The translations under genes were made by a program, and so were the position numbers. A DNA stretch of 64,000 nt, from positions 62,001 through 126,000 of the forward strand of contig BSBK01007032.1 of the NCBI GenBank assembly GCA_027943335.1. Direction: 5' to 3'. Source of the DNA: Chamaecyparis obtusa. Taxonomy: Eukaryota; Streptophyta; Pinopsida; Cupressales; Cupressaceae. Below the pieces are notes generated by a model. The model was not told where the DNA came from. It saw nothing but the letters and a program-made list of their open reading frames with translations, and made no database searches. Below, one piece after another: positions 33,801-43,935 of this stretch. How positions within the stretch are numbered: position 1 is the first letter of the stretch; each line of letters starts with the position of its first letter.

Positions 33801-34307
33801 CAAACAATGCAAAGAGCTAGGACCATGCGGACAGGTGGCAGGCGGTCACATGATCGCATGTCAGAAAATTCTGACATGCAGCCATGTGACGGCCAATCAG
33901 GAGGAATATTTGAAGGCCCGGGCCCACCTGTCATCGCACTTGTGCACTTAAGGAAAGCTGGCAGACAGGGAACTAGTGCGAGGTTGAAAATACACAAAGT
34001 TTTCACAACAGCAAAGGATCAAAAATACAAAAGCTTTTCGACATTGGCACAAAGGTAAACAAGGATACGAAAACATCGAGGACTTTTAAAACACTATGGG
34101 TTTTCGACACTGTGGCAGATTTTAAAGTTTATTTCCTACAGACCTTAAACATTTAATATTTTTCTGGATCTTGTGAATTATCACATGAAATTTGGACCAG
34201 AGCAAGGTGACAACATGGAGAACACAGGGCAAGACACAAATGAAGAAACTTGCAAGGAAATAGGCCATTTTCATAAGGTTTTGCAGTGATAGGAAAATGG
34301 ACTAACA
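30818..34307 (-). mobile_element. 3.49-kb solo-LTR-like insertion with perfect target duplication
   Basis: The element has TGTTGG...CTAACA ends and is flanked by GAACA on both sides (30813-30817 and 34308-34312). The paralogous S3 copy near 25325 has a single GAACA, that is, the empty site. It is homologous in reverse orientation to 53471-56596. On the minus strand a TATA-like GGTATAAATGG (near 31812) is followed by a leader shared with the partner (TCTGCATATAGAGTGTTC). No internal LTR pair, PBS or coding domain was found, so a long solo LTR is the simplest reading. It is more GC-rich than its surroundings, and its U3 half (32400-33900) carries many inverted repeats. Confidence 0.85.
32410..33895. 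repeat. Cluster of related hairpins based on CATGATCGCA
   Basis: At least seven inverted repeats recur: near 32413, 32555 (GATCGCATAGCC ... GGGCTATGCG), 32668, 32836 (TCACATGATCGCATAGCC ... GGGCTATGTGATCATGTGA), 33174, 33306 (GATCGCAAGG ... CCTTGCGATC), 33497 and 33846 (GCATGTCAGAA ... TTCTGACATGC). Outer arms keep CATGATCGCA while the inner arms differ, so the symmetry seems maintained unit by unit. The related element has one copy near 54078. Confidence 0.8.
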
Positions 34308-35064
34308 GAACACATGGTGGTATTTTATGAGGAGCCATGTTTCCACACACTACTATATATAGGCTGGTAAACTGGCTAAAACAAAAAGATTACACCTAAG
34401 CTATTGAAAGTATAAATAAATACAAAAACAAATACACAATTGAAACACACTGATGATTCTTAACAAATGCCTTCAATAAAATCAAAAACTTAATCTATTA
34501 TCCCTTAAGGATGCAATGAAATAATGGACTTTGTCCGAGTTGACTATAATAGAATGTTGATTGCTTGGTGCCAATAAAAAAAACTTCACCAGTCTCAGTA
34601 TTCAAGCCATTTGGGGCTTAAATAGCTTATTTTCACCAGTTTTAGGTGGTTAGGACCTCCATTAGACCTAACTCCTTGGTCGGTCCCTTTAGGAAAAAAA
34701 GTTGTCTTGACAACTTTTGAGCAACTTTTTATCAATTTTTCCTAAGTGTTCTTCCACTTTCCCAGATCACTCCAAATCACCTGAAATGTTGTATAAAAAA
34801 CTTCTAAGCTATTTTCGGCTCATTTTTAGCCATTTTCTCACATATTGACATTTGTTTTACAACTTTGAACTCTTTTTCCCCTACGAGAACTATATTAGCC
34901 CCTAAGGTCATTTGAGCTCTCATAGAAAAACTTAACTAACTCCAACTAAACTAACCTACCATACTAACTTCTATTAGAATAACAATGTCCTAATCAAGTG
35001 AGAGGGGGGGTGAATCAGTTGATGCCATTATTGAGTACTTTAAACTTTAACTTCAAACTACTCT

Positions 35065-35068
<4 letters not shown>

Positions 35069-35135
<67 letters not shown>

Positions 35136-35200
35136 CTCCTCTCTCTATCTCAAGCTATCTCTCTCTCTCTCTCTCGCCTTCTCACTCTCTCTCTTCCTCA
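35069..35200 (+). repeat. (GT)n microsatellite followed by CT-rich tract
   Basis: 32 GT units (35069-35132) followed by CT runs to about 35197. Confidence 0.97.
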
Positions 35201-35289
35201 ATGGCTACCCATGAATTTTTTAAATGGCTGATTAATTTCCTTTGCTTCTTTCAATGGCCATCCATAATTTTTCTACAATCTTCCAACCT

Positions 35290-35640
35290 TTCGTACATAG
35301 TCATAAAATACATATTAATATATTATACATATAAAATAATATATAATATATGATATATAATGTAACATTTAATATTAATATATATTAAATAATATTTAAA
35401 ATGTATATTATATAATATTTAATATATAATGTTATATATAATATATAATCTAATATATAATTCTAATATATAATTTTTTATATTAATATATAATTAAATA
35501 ATATTTAATGTAAAATGTATATTATATTATATTTAATATTAATATATATTAAATAATATTTAATGTAAAATGTATATTATATAATATTTAATATATCTAA
35601 TATATATAAAATATATAGCTTTTTATATATAGTATATCAT
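35290..35640. repeat. AT-only tandem repeats
   Basis: Repeated words ATATTAATATATTAAATAAT and ATGTATATTATATAATATTT in about 350 bp of almost pure A/T, including two near-identical ~70-bp units (about 35490-35590). Confidence 0.85.
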
Positions 35641-37184
35641 ATGAAGGATGGAGAAATGGGAGGGAGAAAGTGGAGGGAAAGTGAAAATTCAAAATTTTGC
35701 CATAATTTTTGGGTACCCAAAAATATCAGGTACTCGATTAGGCTCGGTATTGCTTTGTGCACCAAACCTACATGGTCAACTATTGAAATGTCTCAAAAAC
35801 ATGTTTTTTCCCTTGTTTCTCTGAGTTCTAGACTTCGACCATGTAGCTGACGACTTTTTTTTTCTCCCGAATTTGATAAAATAAAAAGGGTATCTTAAGG
35901 AGATTATCAGCTTTCTATCGATATAATTGCTGTCAAATTTTAAATTCGGTAAGTAATTATTAGTTATTTCCTAATTGAGTTACCTCTAAAGTGCTGATTT
36001 ATATAATGATTGAAAAATGACTATAACTTTCAGATGGTATAACATTTTTGAAATCTGAAAAATGCGTCACATTCTATGTTTCGCCTACTATAAGGAAAAA
36101 AAAATGAATTTTGTAAAGTTTTGAATGAGTTAAGGTGGTCAGACACGGGAGTTTTTTAATTCTAAAAATGTTGTAGCAGAAAATTCATAATTAATTATTT
36201 TTTTGGAATAAAATTACAAAATAATATGCATCACATCTGGGCATGAGTCTTCTACTTATATATAAAATCTTATAATAAAATATTATCATTTGATTATGAT
36301 TAAGGTGGTCAGACATACACCTTCTTCTTATTTTTTTTCAAAAAATTTTGTACTGCTGCATTGAAATCTATACTTTTCACCAATCATACTAACTTTTTCT
36401 CAAAAAAAGCCTAGTACTTTAGAAACTACATTCAATTTTCTACAGATTCTATTCTTACAACTTTTTGATATTAGGTTGATAGCTAGTTGAAATTTTCACG
36501 TCAAGTTGACTAACCTTGATTTGCTGATTTTTCATTGCCACTTAAGGGCATAGTTTGGCCCCTCATGATCTTGCACATACCCTTAACCTTTTCTCTTCTT
36601 GCTTCCTAGCTTCTTCTCTTGTCTTCCTTGCTTAGTCTTTTCTTCTCTCTTCATCCATGTACCCTTTGAGAGCTTTGTGGACCTCTCTCTCAGACTTTGT
36701 TAGGTACATATTCACTATCCAAGATTCTTCTGATATCTCGAATAAAACAAAAATCTTTTTTTAAAATAAAATGAAATTCGTAGCTATTTCGACGATAATG
36801 AAAACTTTTTCCAAACTTGTGCTTTACAAGCGACCAAAAAAATGTCAAATTATTGTCTAAAGTGAACGACACAAGTGACAACCATTTTTTACGGTATAGC
36901 TATACAGGAAACGACATGATCTTCCTTTTATCATCTAAATTTTGATGAAAGTGACAACCACTTTGGTTGCATGTTCTTATAGTGTTGGTCATTTAATCTA
37001 GGATCATTGTGGAACACGCACATGCCTTTTTTTGACGTGTGTGGGATTTGAATATACGACGCCAATTTAGGTCATCGAAAATAAGACAAATTTTTTTTGA
37101 CATCCATATTGGTCGTCTTTTCGAGAATAGGGTGTCGAAAAATTGACTAATTCTTGTCAAAATTTGGGGTCAAATTTACTAGTG
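35641..37184. other. Unassigned DNA ending in a possible CACTA-type terminus
   Basis: No coding support. AAGGTGGTCAGACA occurs at 36132 and 36303, and AAGTGACAACCA occurs at 36875 and 36950, as subterminal repeats would. The stretch ends GTCAAATTTACTAGTG at 37184; read on the minus strand this is CACTAGTAAATTTGAC, a plausible CACTA end. The matching opposite end was not located. Confidence 0.35.
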
Positions 37185-37317
37185 GGTGGATTTATTTCAC
37201 ATAATAATTATTTTAGATAATGAAAATACTCTAAAAAAAGTAATGCTCCATTGCATTGGTTGAGACTAATGTTTAATTTGTCATCCTGAGTTTTGGCTGA
37301 GACGAAATGGAGCACAA

Positions 37318-38165
37318 AATAAAATAATATCTACTAAGTGTCCCATTGAATAAAATAATATCAACTAAGTGTCCCACTCAATAAGATAAATAACAAATGA
37401 AAGGCTACATGAAGCAGCCAATAATCATTGGTAAAGATAAGATTTTCTAATAAGTGTCCCATTGAATAAAATAATATATACTAAGTACCCCACTAAATAA
37501 AATAATATCAACTAAATGTCCCACTTAATAAGATAAATGACAAATGAAAGGTTGCATGAAGTAGTAACTAATCATAAGTAAAGATAAGATTTTCTAATAA
37601 GTACCCCACTGAATAAAATAATATATACTAAGTGTCCCATTTAATAAAATAATATATACTAAGTGTTCCATTGAATAAAATATTATCAACTCAGTGTCCC
37701 ACTCAATAAGATAAATGACAAATGAAAGATTGCATGAAGCAGTGAGTAATCATAGGTAAAGATAAGATTTTCTAGTAAGTACCCCACTGAATAAAATAAT
37801 ATCAACTAAGTGCCCCACTAAATAAAATAAATGACAAATGAAAGACTGAAAAAATAGTAAGCAATCATTAGGTAAAGATAAGATCAATCATAGGTAAAGA
37901 TAAGAATTTATAATAAGTACCCCACTGAATTAAATAATATCTATTAAGTGCCCCACTTAATAAGATAAATGACAAATGAAAGACTACAACAAACAATGAG
38001 CAATCATAGGTAAAGATAAAGTTTTATAATCAATGAGCAATCATAGGTAAAGATAAAGTTTAATAATAATTGCCCCACTAGATAAAATAAACAACAAATG
38101 AAAAACTGCACTGAACCAGTGAAGAATCATACGTAAAGATATGATTTGCTAGTAAGTGGGTCACT
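37318..38165 (+). repeat. Tandem array upstream of the intact protease
   Basis: The same ~150-bp family as at 27190-28070: CCCCACTGAATAAAATAATAT, AACTAAGTGTCCCACT, ATAAATGACAAATGAAAG and ATCATAGGTAAAGATAAG blocks repeated about six times, with unit shortening near 37900-38060. Confidence 0.9.
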
Positions 38166-38237
38166 TCATAATACTAACCACAAACTAACAAGCGGCATAT
38201 GCTTATCGCATTGCAAAGTAACAGTTAACTAGTTCTA

Positions 38238-38246
38238 TTTATAAAC
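38238..38246 (+). promoter_or_regulatory. Distal TATA-like core
   Basis: TTTATAAAC within AGTTCTATTTATAAACGAGA, the upstream copy of the duplicated promoter. Confidence 0.45.
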
Positions 38247-38810
38247 GAGACAAACTTGCAACAAAAGATATACATTGGTCATGCATAACTGAGAACAAGC
38301 GTCAATGTCGTTTTCTTTGATTTTCTATTAAGTACCCCACTAAATAAAATAATATCAACTAAGTGCCCCACTAAATAAAATAAATGACAAATGAAAGACT
38401 GAAAAAACAGTAAGCAATCATTAGGTAAAGATAAGATCAATCATAGGTAAAGATAATAATTTATAATAAGTACCCTACTGAATAAAATAATATCTATTGA
38501 GTGCCCCACTTAATAAGATAAATGACAAATGAAAGACTGCAACAAACAATGAGCAATCATAGGTAAAGATAAAGTTTTATAATCAATGACCAATCATAGG
38601 TAAAGATAAAGTTTTATAATCAATGAGCAATCATAGATAAAGATAAAGTTTTATAATAATTGTCCCACTGAATAAAATAAACGACAAATGAAAAACTGCA
38701 TTGAACCAATGAAGAATCATACGTAAAGATATGATTTGCTAGTAAGTGGGCCACTTCATAATACTAACCATGCTTTCCGCATTGGAAAATAACAGTTAAC
38801 TGGTTCTATC

Positions 38811-38817
38811 TATAAAC
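38811..38817 (+). promoter_or_regulatory. Proximal TATA box of the intact protease
   Basis: TATAAAC in GGTTCTATCTATAAACGAGA, about 130 bp before the chosen start codon. It is conserved in the other copies at similar distances. Confidence 0.6.
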
Positions 38818-38945
38818 GAGACAAGCTCGCAGCAAAAGATACAAGCGCCAAATGTCGTTTGCTTTGCTCTTTAATTAGGGGTTTTCTAATAATAATTAGA
38901 GCCCATCAAGTAGATTGCAGTACGAAAGCAAGGTCCTGTGCAAAC

Positions 38946-40295
38946 ATGGCTGCACTGAGCATTTTGAGCTTAGTCCTAATCATAATCCTCTTATACTCTC
39001 TTTCCTATAACTGTTGCGATGGAGGAAGGGTGGCCAGTTATTACAGAGTGGAACTGATCCCTCGAGAGTCTGCTCTGTCTCCACTGATGAAAGCCCTCAA
39101 CTTGACAAAGCTTCAGCGAATGCAGCTATCACTGGAGAGAAGCAAAAGGCGGCTGGAAAGGCTGCAAGCCATGGCAAGAAGACGCAACTTTAACATCCCA
39201 GTAAATGCAATGGACGGCGGATTTCTGATGCAAATGGGAATAGGGCGTCCCAGTCCAGTGCCACAGCATATGATCCTCGACACGGGCAGCGACCTCATTT
39301 GGCTGCAATGTGGACCCAAATGCCAAATCTGTTATCCCCAGGAGGACCCCTTGTACAATCCCCATGCATCTTCCACCTACAAGAACGTTTCATGCAACAC
39401 CAAATTTTGTACTGGGTCGGTTGGAAATTCTTGCGAGTATCCCAACACTTGCAGGTATTTCTATTCATACGGAGACGGTGCAATGACAACCGGAGACATG
39501 GCCACAGAAACATTCAGTGTGAAAAGAATGGTGAAACATTCCGGGTGGGAAGCTCTGCCTCGCCTTGCCTTTGGCTGCGGTCACCGGCAGGAGGGGGGGC
39601 CAACTGTCACCTCCGCCGGTTTAGTTGGTCTTGGAAGAGGCGTGCTTTCGATGGTGTCTCAGCTGGGCCAGAAAATCAATCACACGTTTTCATATTGCTT
39701 GGGACCCCTTGACGACGATGCCGGCGTTAGCTCCCTCATTCTGGGTGACGCTCATCTTCCTGGCAACTTCCAATCTACTCCTTTCACTGGAGAGAATGAA
39801 CCCAATTACGATCCAAGGTTCTACTATCTTGACTTGCATGGGATCAGCGTTGGCGGCACGATGATTAAATATCCGGCTTCAACGTTCCGAAATGGCGGAC
39901 TGATAATCGATTCGGGAAGTACGCGTACTAGCCTGGTGGATCCTGCTTACAAGCCCTTCCTGGCCGCCGTCAGGTCTAGTATCAAAGCTCGGCCTGTCAA
40001 TGCCCCTCCTTCCGGATATGATCTTTGCTACGATAGCAGCCTGCCCATATCGAAGCTTCCACAAATTGCCTTTCATTTTGCAGGAAATGCAACGTTTATT
40101 CTGCCTCCACGGAACTCGTTTCGATCCGGGGAGGACGGCGGACGTATGTTGCTGTGCTTTGCATATACTAATGCAGGAGCTGAAGGTGAACCGTCCATAT
40201 TTGGAAATATTCAGCAGCAGAATTACAATATTATTTATGATTTGGGCAAGAACAAACTCTCGTTTGCTCCTGCCGTTTGTAACACTCATATCTAA
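38946..40295 (+). CDS. Nepenthesin/CDR1-like aspartic protease, intact
   Basis: 449-aa, intronless pepsin-family (A1B) protease. An open frame extends upstream to an ATG at 38859. The start at 38946 (MAALSILSLV) is preferred because the relatives' ATGAAAGTAAGG is ACGAAAGCAAGG here and the protein then begins with a signal/anchor segment (LVLIIILLYSLS). A charged propeptide follows (LERSKRRLERLQAMARR, about residues 60-85). Catalytic motifs are DTGSD at residue 112 and DSGST at residue 322. The nepenthesin-type cysteine-rich insert lies between them (GPKCQICYPQEDPLYNP ... CEYPNTCRYF), as do flap YGDGAMTTGD and FGCGH. The C-terminus has IFGNIQQQNYNIIYDLG and a final Cys. Such enzymes are secreted or vacuolar endopeptidases, in CDR1's case acting in defence signalling; the exact role here is unknown. 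Expression is plausible: TATA box and full motifs are present. Confidence 0.93.
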   Translation: MAALSILSLVLIIILLYSLSYNCCDGGRVASYYRVELIPRESALSPLMKALNLTKLQRMQLSLERSKRRLERLQAMARRRNFNIPVNAMDGGFLMQMGIGRPSPVPQHMILDTGSDLIWLQCGPKCQICYPQEDPLYNPHASSTYKNVSCNTKFCTGSVGNSCEYPNTCRYFYSYGDGAMTTGDMATETFSVKRMVKHSGWEALPRLAFGCGHRQEGGPTVTSAGLVGLGRGVLSMVSQLGQKINHTFSYCLGPLDDDAGVSSLILGDAHLPGNFQSTPFTGENEPNYDPRFYYLDLHGISVGGTMIKYPASTFRNGGLIIDSGSTRTSLVDPAYKPFLAAVRSSIKARPVNAPPSGYDLCYDSSLPISKLPQIAFHFAGNATFILPPRNSFRSGEDGGRMLLCFAYTNAGAEGEPSIFGNIQQQNYNIIYDLGKNKLSFAPAVCNTHI

Positions 40296-40545
40296 TAGGT
40301 CAATGTGTAGTCTTGAGGTCAATATGTAATAATAATAAGGTGATGTGTAGACACATCTCTAAGTCAATATGTAATTAGTAACATGTAGAGAAGTAAAAAG
40401 TCGCTTTGTAGTCTTAAAGTCAATATATAAGACATCGTCTATACAACTCCATTGAGGAATCCATGATTCCATCAACATTATGTGTTCTATCTATCTATCT
40501 ATCAATCGATCTATATATCTATCTATCCATCTATTTGGAATTTGC
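40296..40545 (+). other. 3' UTR region of the intact protease
   Basis: Contains AATAATAATAAGG shortly after the stop, a plausible polyadenylation region, and a (TCTA)n-type microsatellite at about 40488-40540. It matches the sequence after copies A and D. Confidence 0.6.
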
Positions 40546-43500
40546 AAAAAAATTTCGCAAAATCACTAATTTGCATCATTTTTTAACTTGTTATAGTTTA
40601 ACTACTAAATGTGTCTCAAATTTATGATCTGGACAAAAATGTTGATTTTATTGCCCTAATATGACTAAAAAGTGGGACTCTTTATTATGTCATGATACTA
40701 TACGACATTACCATGGAAATTTACCATATTAAAATACCTCATTACCTAAGATTAAGTTACTTTATAAGACATCTAAAGAATGGGGTAACTATTTGAAAAG
40801 GAAAAAATGATATGGGGAAATTTAGGCACACTAGTATGTAGTGCAATAGATTTTGTGTACTCTTAATTATGCTTGACATTATAACATGGAAGCAACTAAG
40901 AAACTCATTAAAATAGGGTATTTGTCTAGAGAGAGTGAGTTACGGTTCGTACCAAAAAATGAATTGCAAGGATGAACTTCAAAATATATATTTGAGAATA
41001 GAATAACACTAAAGTAATATGAAGAAAAATTATAGGAACACTTGAGAATCTCTCTCTCTCTATCTCTCTGTCAATTAAGCATGTTTTATTGACATGCATA
41101 CTAGATATAACATTTTATGAAAAATCTAATTATTACTCACCTTCAATCCTCAATCATACCAACAAATTTATCAACAGATTTTTAATATAAACTTATTTAA
41201 GTAAGTTGAGAAGTCATCCATTAGAAATATGTATATATGCTCAACATATGTACATGTATACACATATATCAAATAACATCTATTAATAGACTAAGCTACC
41301 TTACTGCATTATAATTAGTGTAAATTGAGAATCCATTGATGAAGACATTATGTCCCATTACTTATATTGTCAAAATTAGTAAAGATGACTATAAATCCAT
41401 TTGATATTGCATTCTTTTCTAAGGGAGATGTTACGAAAGCCAAGAAAATATCTTGTCTTGAAATAATACTGTAATGTTTAAGAAATATGGCTTGCACTAT
41501 TCTATTTATTCACATTTCTAATCTTTGTCTAGTATTATGAGACTTTAACACGAATAATATTATTAGCAAGTGTAATTTCTAAGTCTCTATTTATGGCAAC
41601 ACTTCAAATTAATAACATTATTGTCAATAAGGAAATAAAGACCATTTATTCATTGATAATATTATTAAATCAATATTTAAATTAAGAATAATTTATATTA
41701 ATAATATTGAATATCTATTTCATTAAAGTTCATCAAATATATTACTAAAATTAATAATTTTTCCAAAATTATCAAATGGATTAGTCAAATATTAAGCATA
41801 AGATTATAGGATAATTATTACGTGAATTAGGGAATTCACATGTTACTTGGGAGAGATAAATGTCTCATGTCAAAATAGATACAAATCCAACTTTTAATCT
41901 ATTATAATTACCTATTATTGAGATTGTAATATCATACTCTGGTATCTAATTCAAATCTCAATAATTCATATTTAATTTATTATTCAAACATACATCTTTA
42001 TCTATCCTTATTATTTGTAATTAATATTAATATCAACTGATAATTCAACTTTATGGTTTTGATGTCGAAGATGTGAGGTGCCAAACTATGTAATTCCTTT
42101 TATCAGATTAACTCTAAAGTTTTGGCTACTACAATTCAATCTCTCTTGCCAAAGATTATTTCTAGTCAGCAAAATGACTTTGACCAAGGTCCTCACAATC
42201 TAGACTTCATTATTGCTATCGATGAGAATATCCATTCTTTATGCATGAAAAAGAACCACTTGACTTCTTACTGAAGTTGGATCTTAGCAAAGCCTACAAC
42301 AAAGTTAATAGGAATTTCCTAATAGAAGTTCTTGGGGCCTTCAGTTTTGGAGCCAAACTTATTTAATGAATTTGGGAGATGGTTTCAACTATTAGAATCT
42401 ATTTTCTTGTTAATGGATCCCCTTCTATTTTTTTTTATTCCCTCGTTGAATCTCACAAGGGGATTCTACATCCCCTTTTCTATTTATTATCATATCTAAT
42501 ATTTTGGGAATAATTCTCCAACATATAGTTAGCAAAGGATTGTTGAAGTGCCTCAAGCCTTCTTCAAGCAATATGGTTTGTTCCCATAAAAAATTTATTG
42601 ATGATACAATGTTTCTTGGAGAATCTCCTATTTTGGAATCCACAAGTTTGAAGAAATCCATTTATACTTATGATATTATTTCTGACCATAGGATAGATAT
42701 GAATAATATTGCTCTCTTCTATATAACACACTTGATAGAAGAAAACATAGGATTGGTCATATATTTGGCTGCAATATTGAATCCCTCCCTTTGACATATC
42801 TTGGTTTGCTATTATGGGTTAAAGATATGGATTGTTTCTAGATAAAATTAATTGACAAAATTAATTCTAAATTGGTTGGATAAAAGGGTGCATTATTAAG
42901 TCAAGCTCGAAAGACTCAATTATTGAAATATTCCCTTCAAAACTTTCCTATGTATGCAACAAGTCTATTTTAAATCCCCTATAAATATATGGATGCTATT
43001 AAACAAATCCAAAAAAAGTTCATGTAGTCTAGAACAAAAGACAAAAATAGCATACCTCTAGTTTCTTAGGAAGCTGTATGTAAACTAAAAAGGCTTGGAG
43101 GACTTTGATTGAGAAGAATAAAGGATTTCAACATGTCTCTACTCACTGAGCAAGTTTGGAAGGTGTTCAAAGAAAATCCAGAGAATGCAGTTGTGTTTGT
43201 CATAATAAATAACTCAGTAATAGTAACTCCATGAAGGTAATGACAACAAATAAATCAAACCAAACATAGGAAGTAAGGAATTGAGGTTTAGGTTCTAGTT
43301 TCCTTTGGTTTAAATAATACCACCAAATGTCTTACATTAAAATATTTCCAAGGAATTCAAATTATTGTGTGGCAATAAAAAAAATATAGAGAAAGAATGT
43401 ACATTGCATGATAATGAAAATATTCAAGGAAAATGTTATTTAAGTCCAAATGTAATGATGAGAAAAACTAGTATTTTGGGAGTATTGCATGAGCATATAA

Positions 43501-43935
43501 ACAATTCATAAATAATAAAATTCATGTATAGGTAGGGCATATACAATGCCTAATAATATAAAACCAAGTGATCCAACACCCTACTCTGACATGTTTCCAA
43601 CTATGTGTGTGGTGAATAGTATCACAACACCAAGGTTCCAATCATCTTGCTAAGGGAAATTAAATATAATTTTAATTATTTGATTGTATATCCTCTCAAT
43701 GCCAACCATCTCAATTGAGTATGAATTGAAAGGTCAACTAATGTTTAATCGAAAGTGTTTAGGTGTGAATGGAACAAGCAATGAAGTTGAAAAATAAACT
43801 TAAAATATTTAACAACATATAATTTTCTTAAGAGTTTTAAACTATTTGTGTTAACTTAGTGTAGACAACTAAAAATAGTCAGGCGAATCCAAGTGAGAAA
43901 TCAAAAGGAAAAATAAAAAATTAATTACAATCAAA
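40546..43935. repeat. Repeat S2, copy 1 (downstream of the intact protease)
   Basis: Closely matches 48430-51195 and, for its middle part (about 41135-42035), also 45973-46895. Shared phrases include AATAGACTAAGCTACCTTAC, GGAATTCACATGTTAC-like text and TTATTATTTGTAATTAATAT. Copy 2 lacks about 560 bp present here (about 40640-41205) and about 105 bp near 43765. It contains a LINE remnant. Confidence 0.85.
42085..43190 (+). pseudogene. LINE reverse transcriptase remnant in S2 copy 1
   Basis: In shifting frames the plus strand gives KINSKVLATTIQSLLPKI, then LKLDLSKAYNKVNRNFL (first catalytic region), LVNGSPSIFF, KFIDDTMFLGES (the x-DD active site) and finally KRLGGL and TEQVWKVFKENPE. These are the ordered motifs of a plant LINE RT. 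Several stops and frame changes break it, and neither the endonuclease nor RNase H is visible. It is shared with 49425-50560, so it was already present before the segment was duplicated. Confidence 0.85.

Larger units (their letters stand above)
29984..35062 (-). repeat. 5' LTR region of S3 element, copy b, interrupted
   Basis: Matches 24459-26110 on both sides of an inserted 3.49-kb element: 29984-30817 on the left and 34308-35062 on the right. The right part ends where a GT/CT microsatellite begins. The far LTR terminus is not fixed. Confidence 0.75.
37778..38850 (+). repeat. ~555-bp tandem duplication of array end plus promoter
   Basis: Block 37778-38330 (ending array units, CACTTCATAATACTAACCA, AACAGTTAACT, TATA, ATAAACGAGACAA) is repeated at 38332-38850. 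The gene therefore has two promoter-like copies in tandem, and only the second is next to the start codon. Confidence 0.85.

Noticed and set aside
34998..35353. Frames encoding Cys-Val repeats
   Set aside because: They are a direct translation of the GT microsatellite.
38859..38945. Upstream ATG at 38859 as the protease start
   Set aside because: It would add 29 residues before the hydrophobic segment. The equivalent region in copies A and B is 5' UTR, and the ancestral ATG (ATGAAAGTAAGG) is mutated to ACG here, leaving 38946 as the next in-frame Met before the signal anchor.
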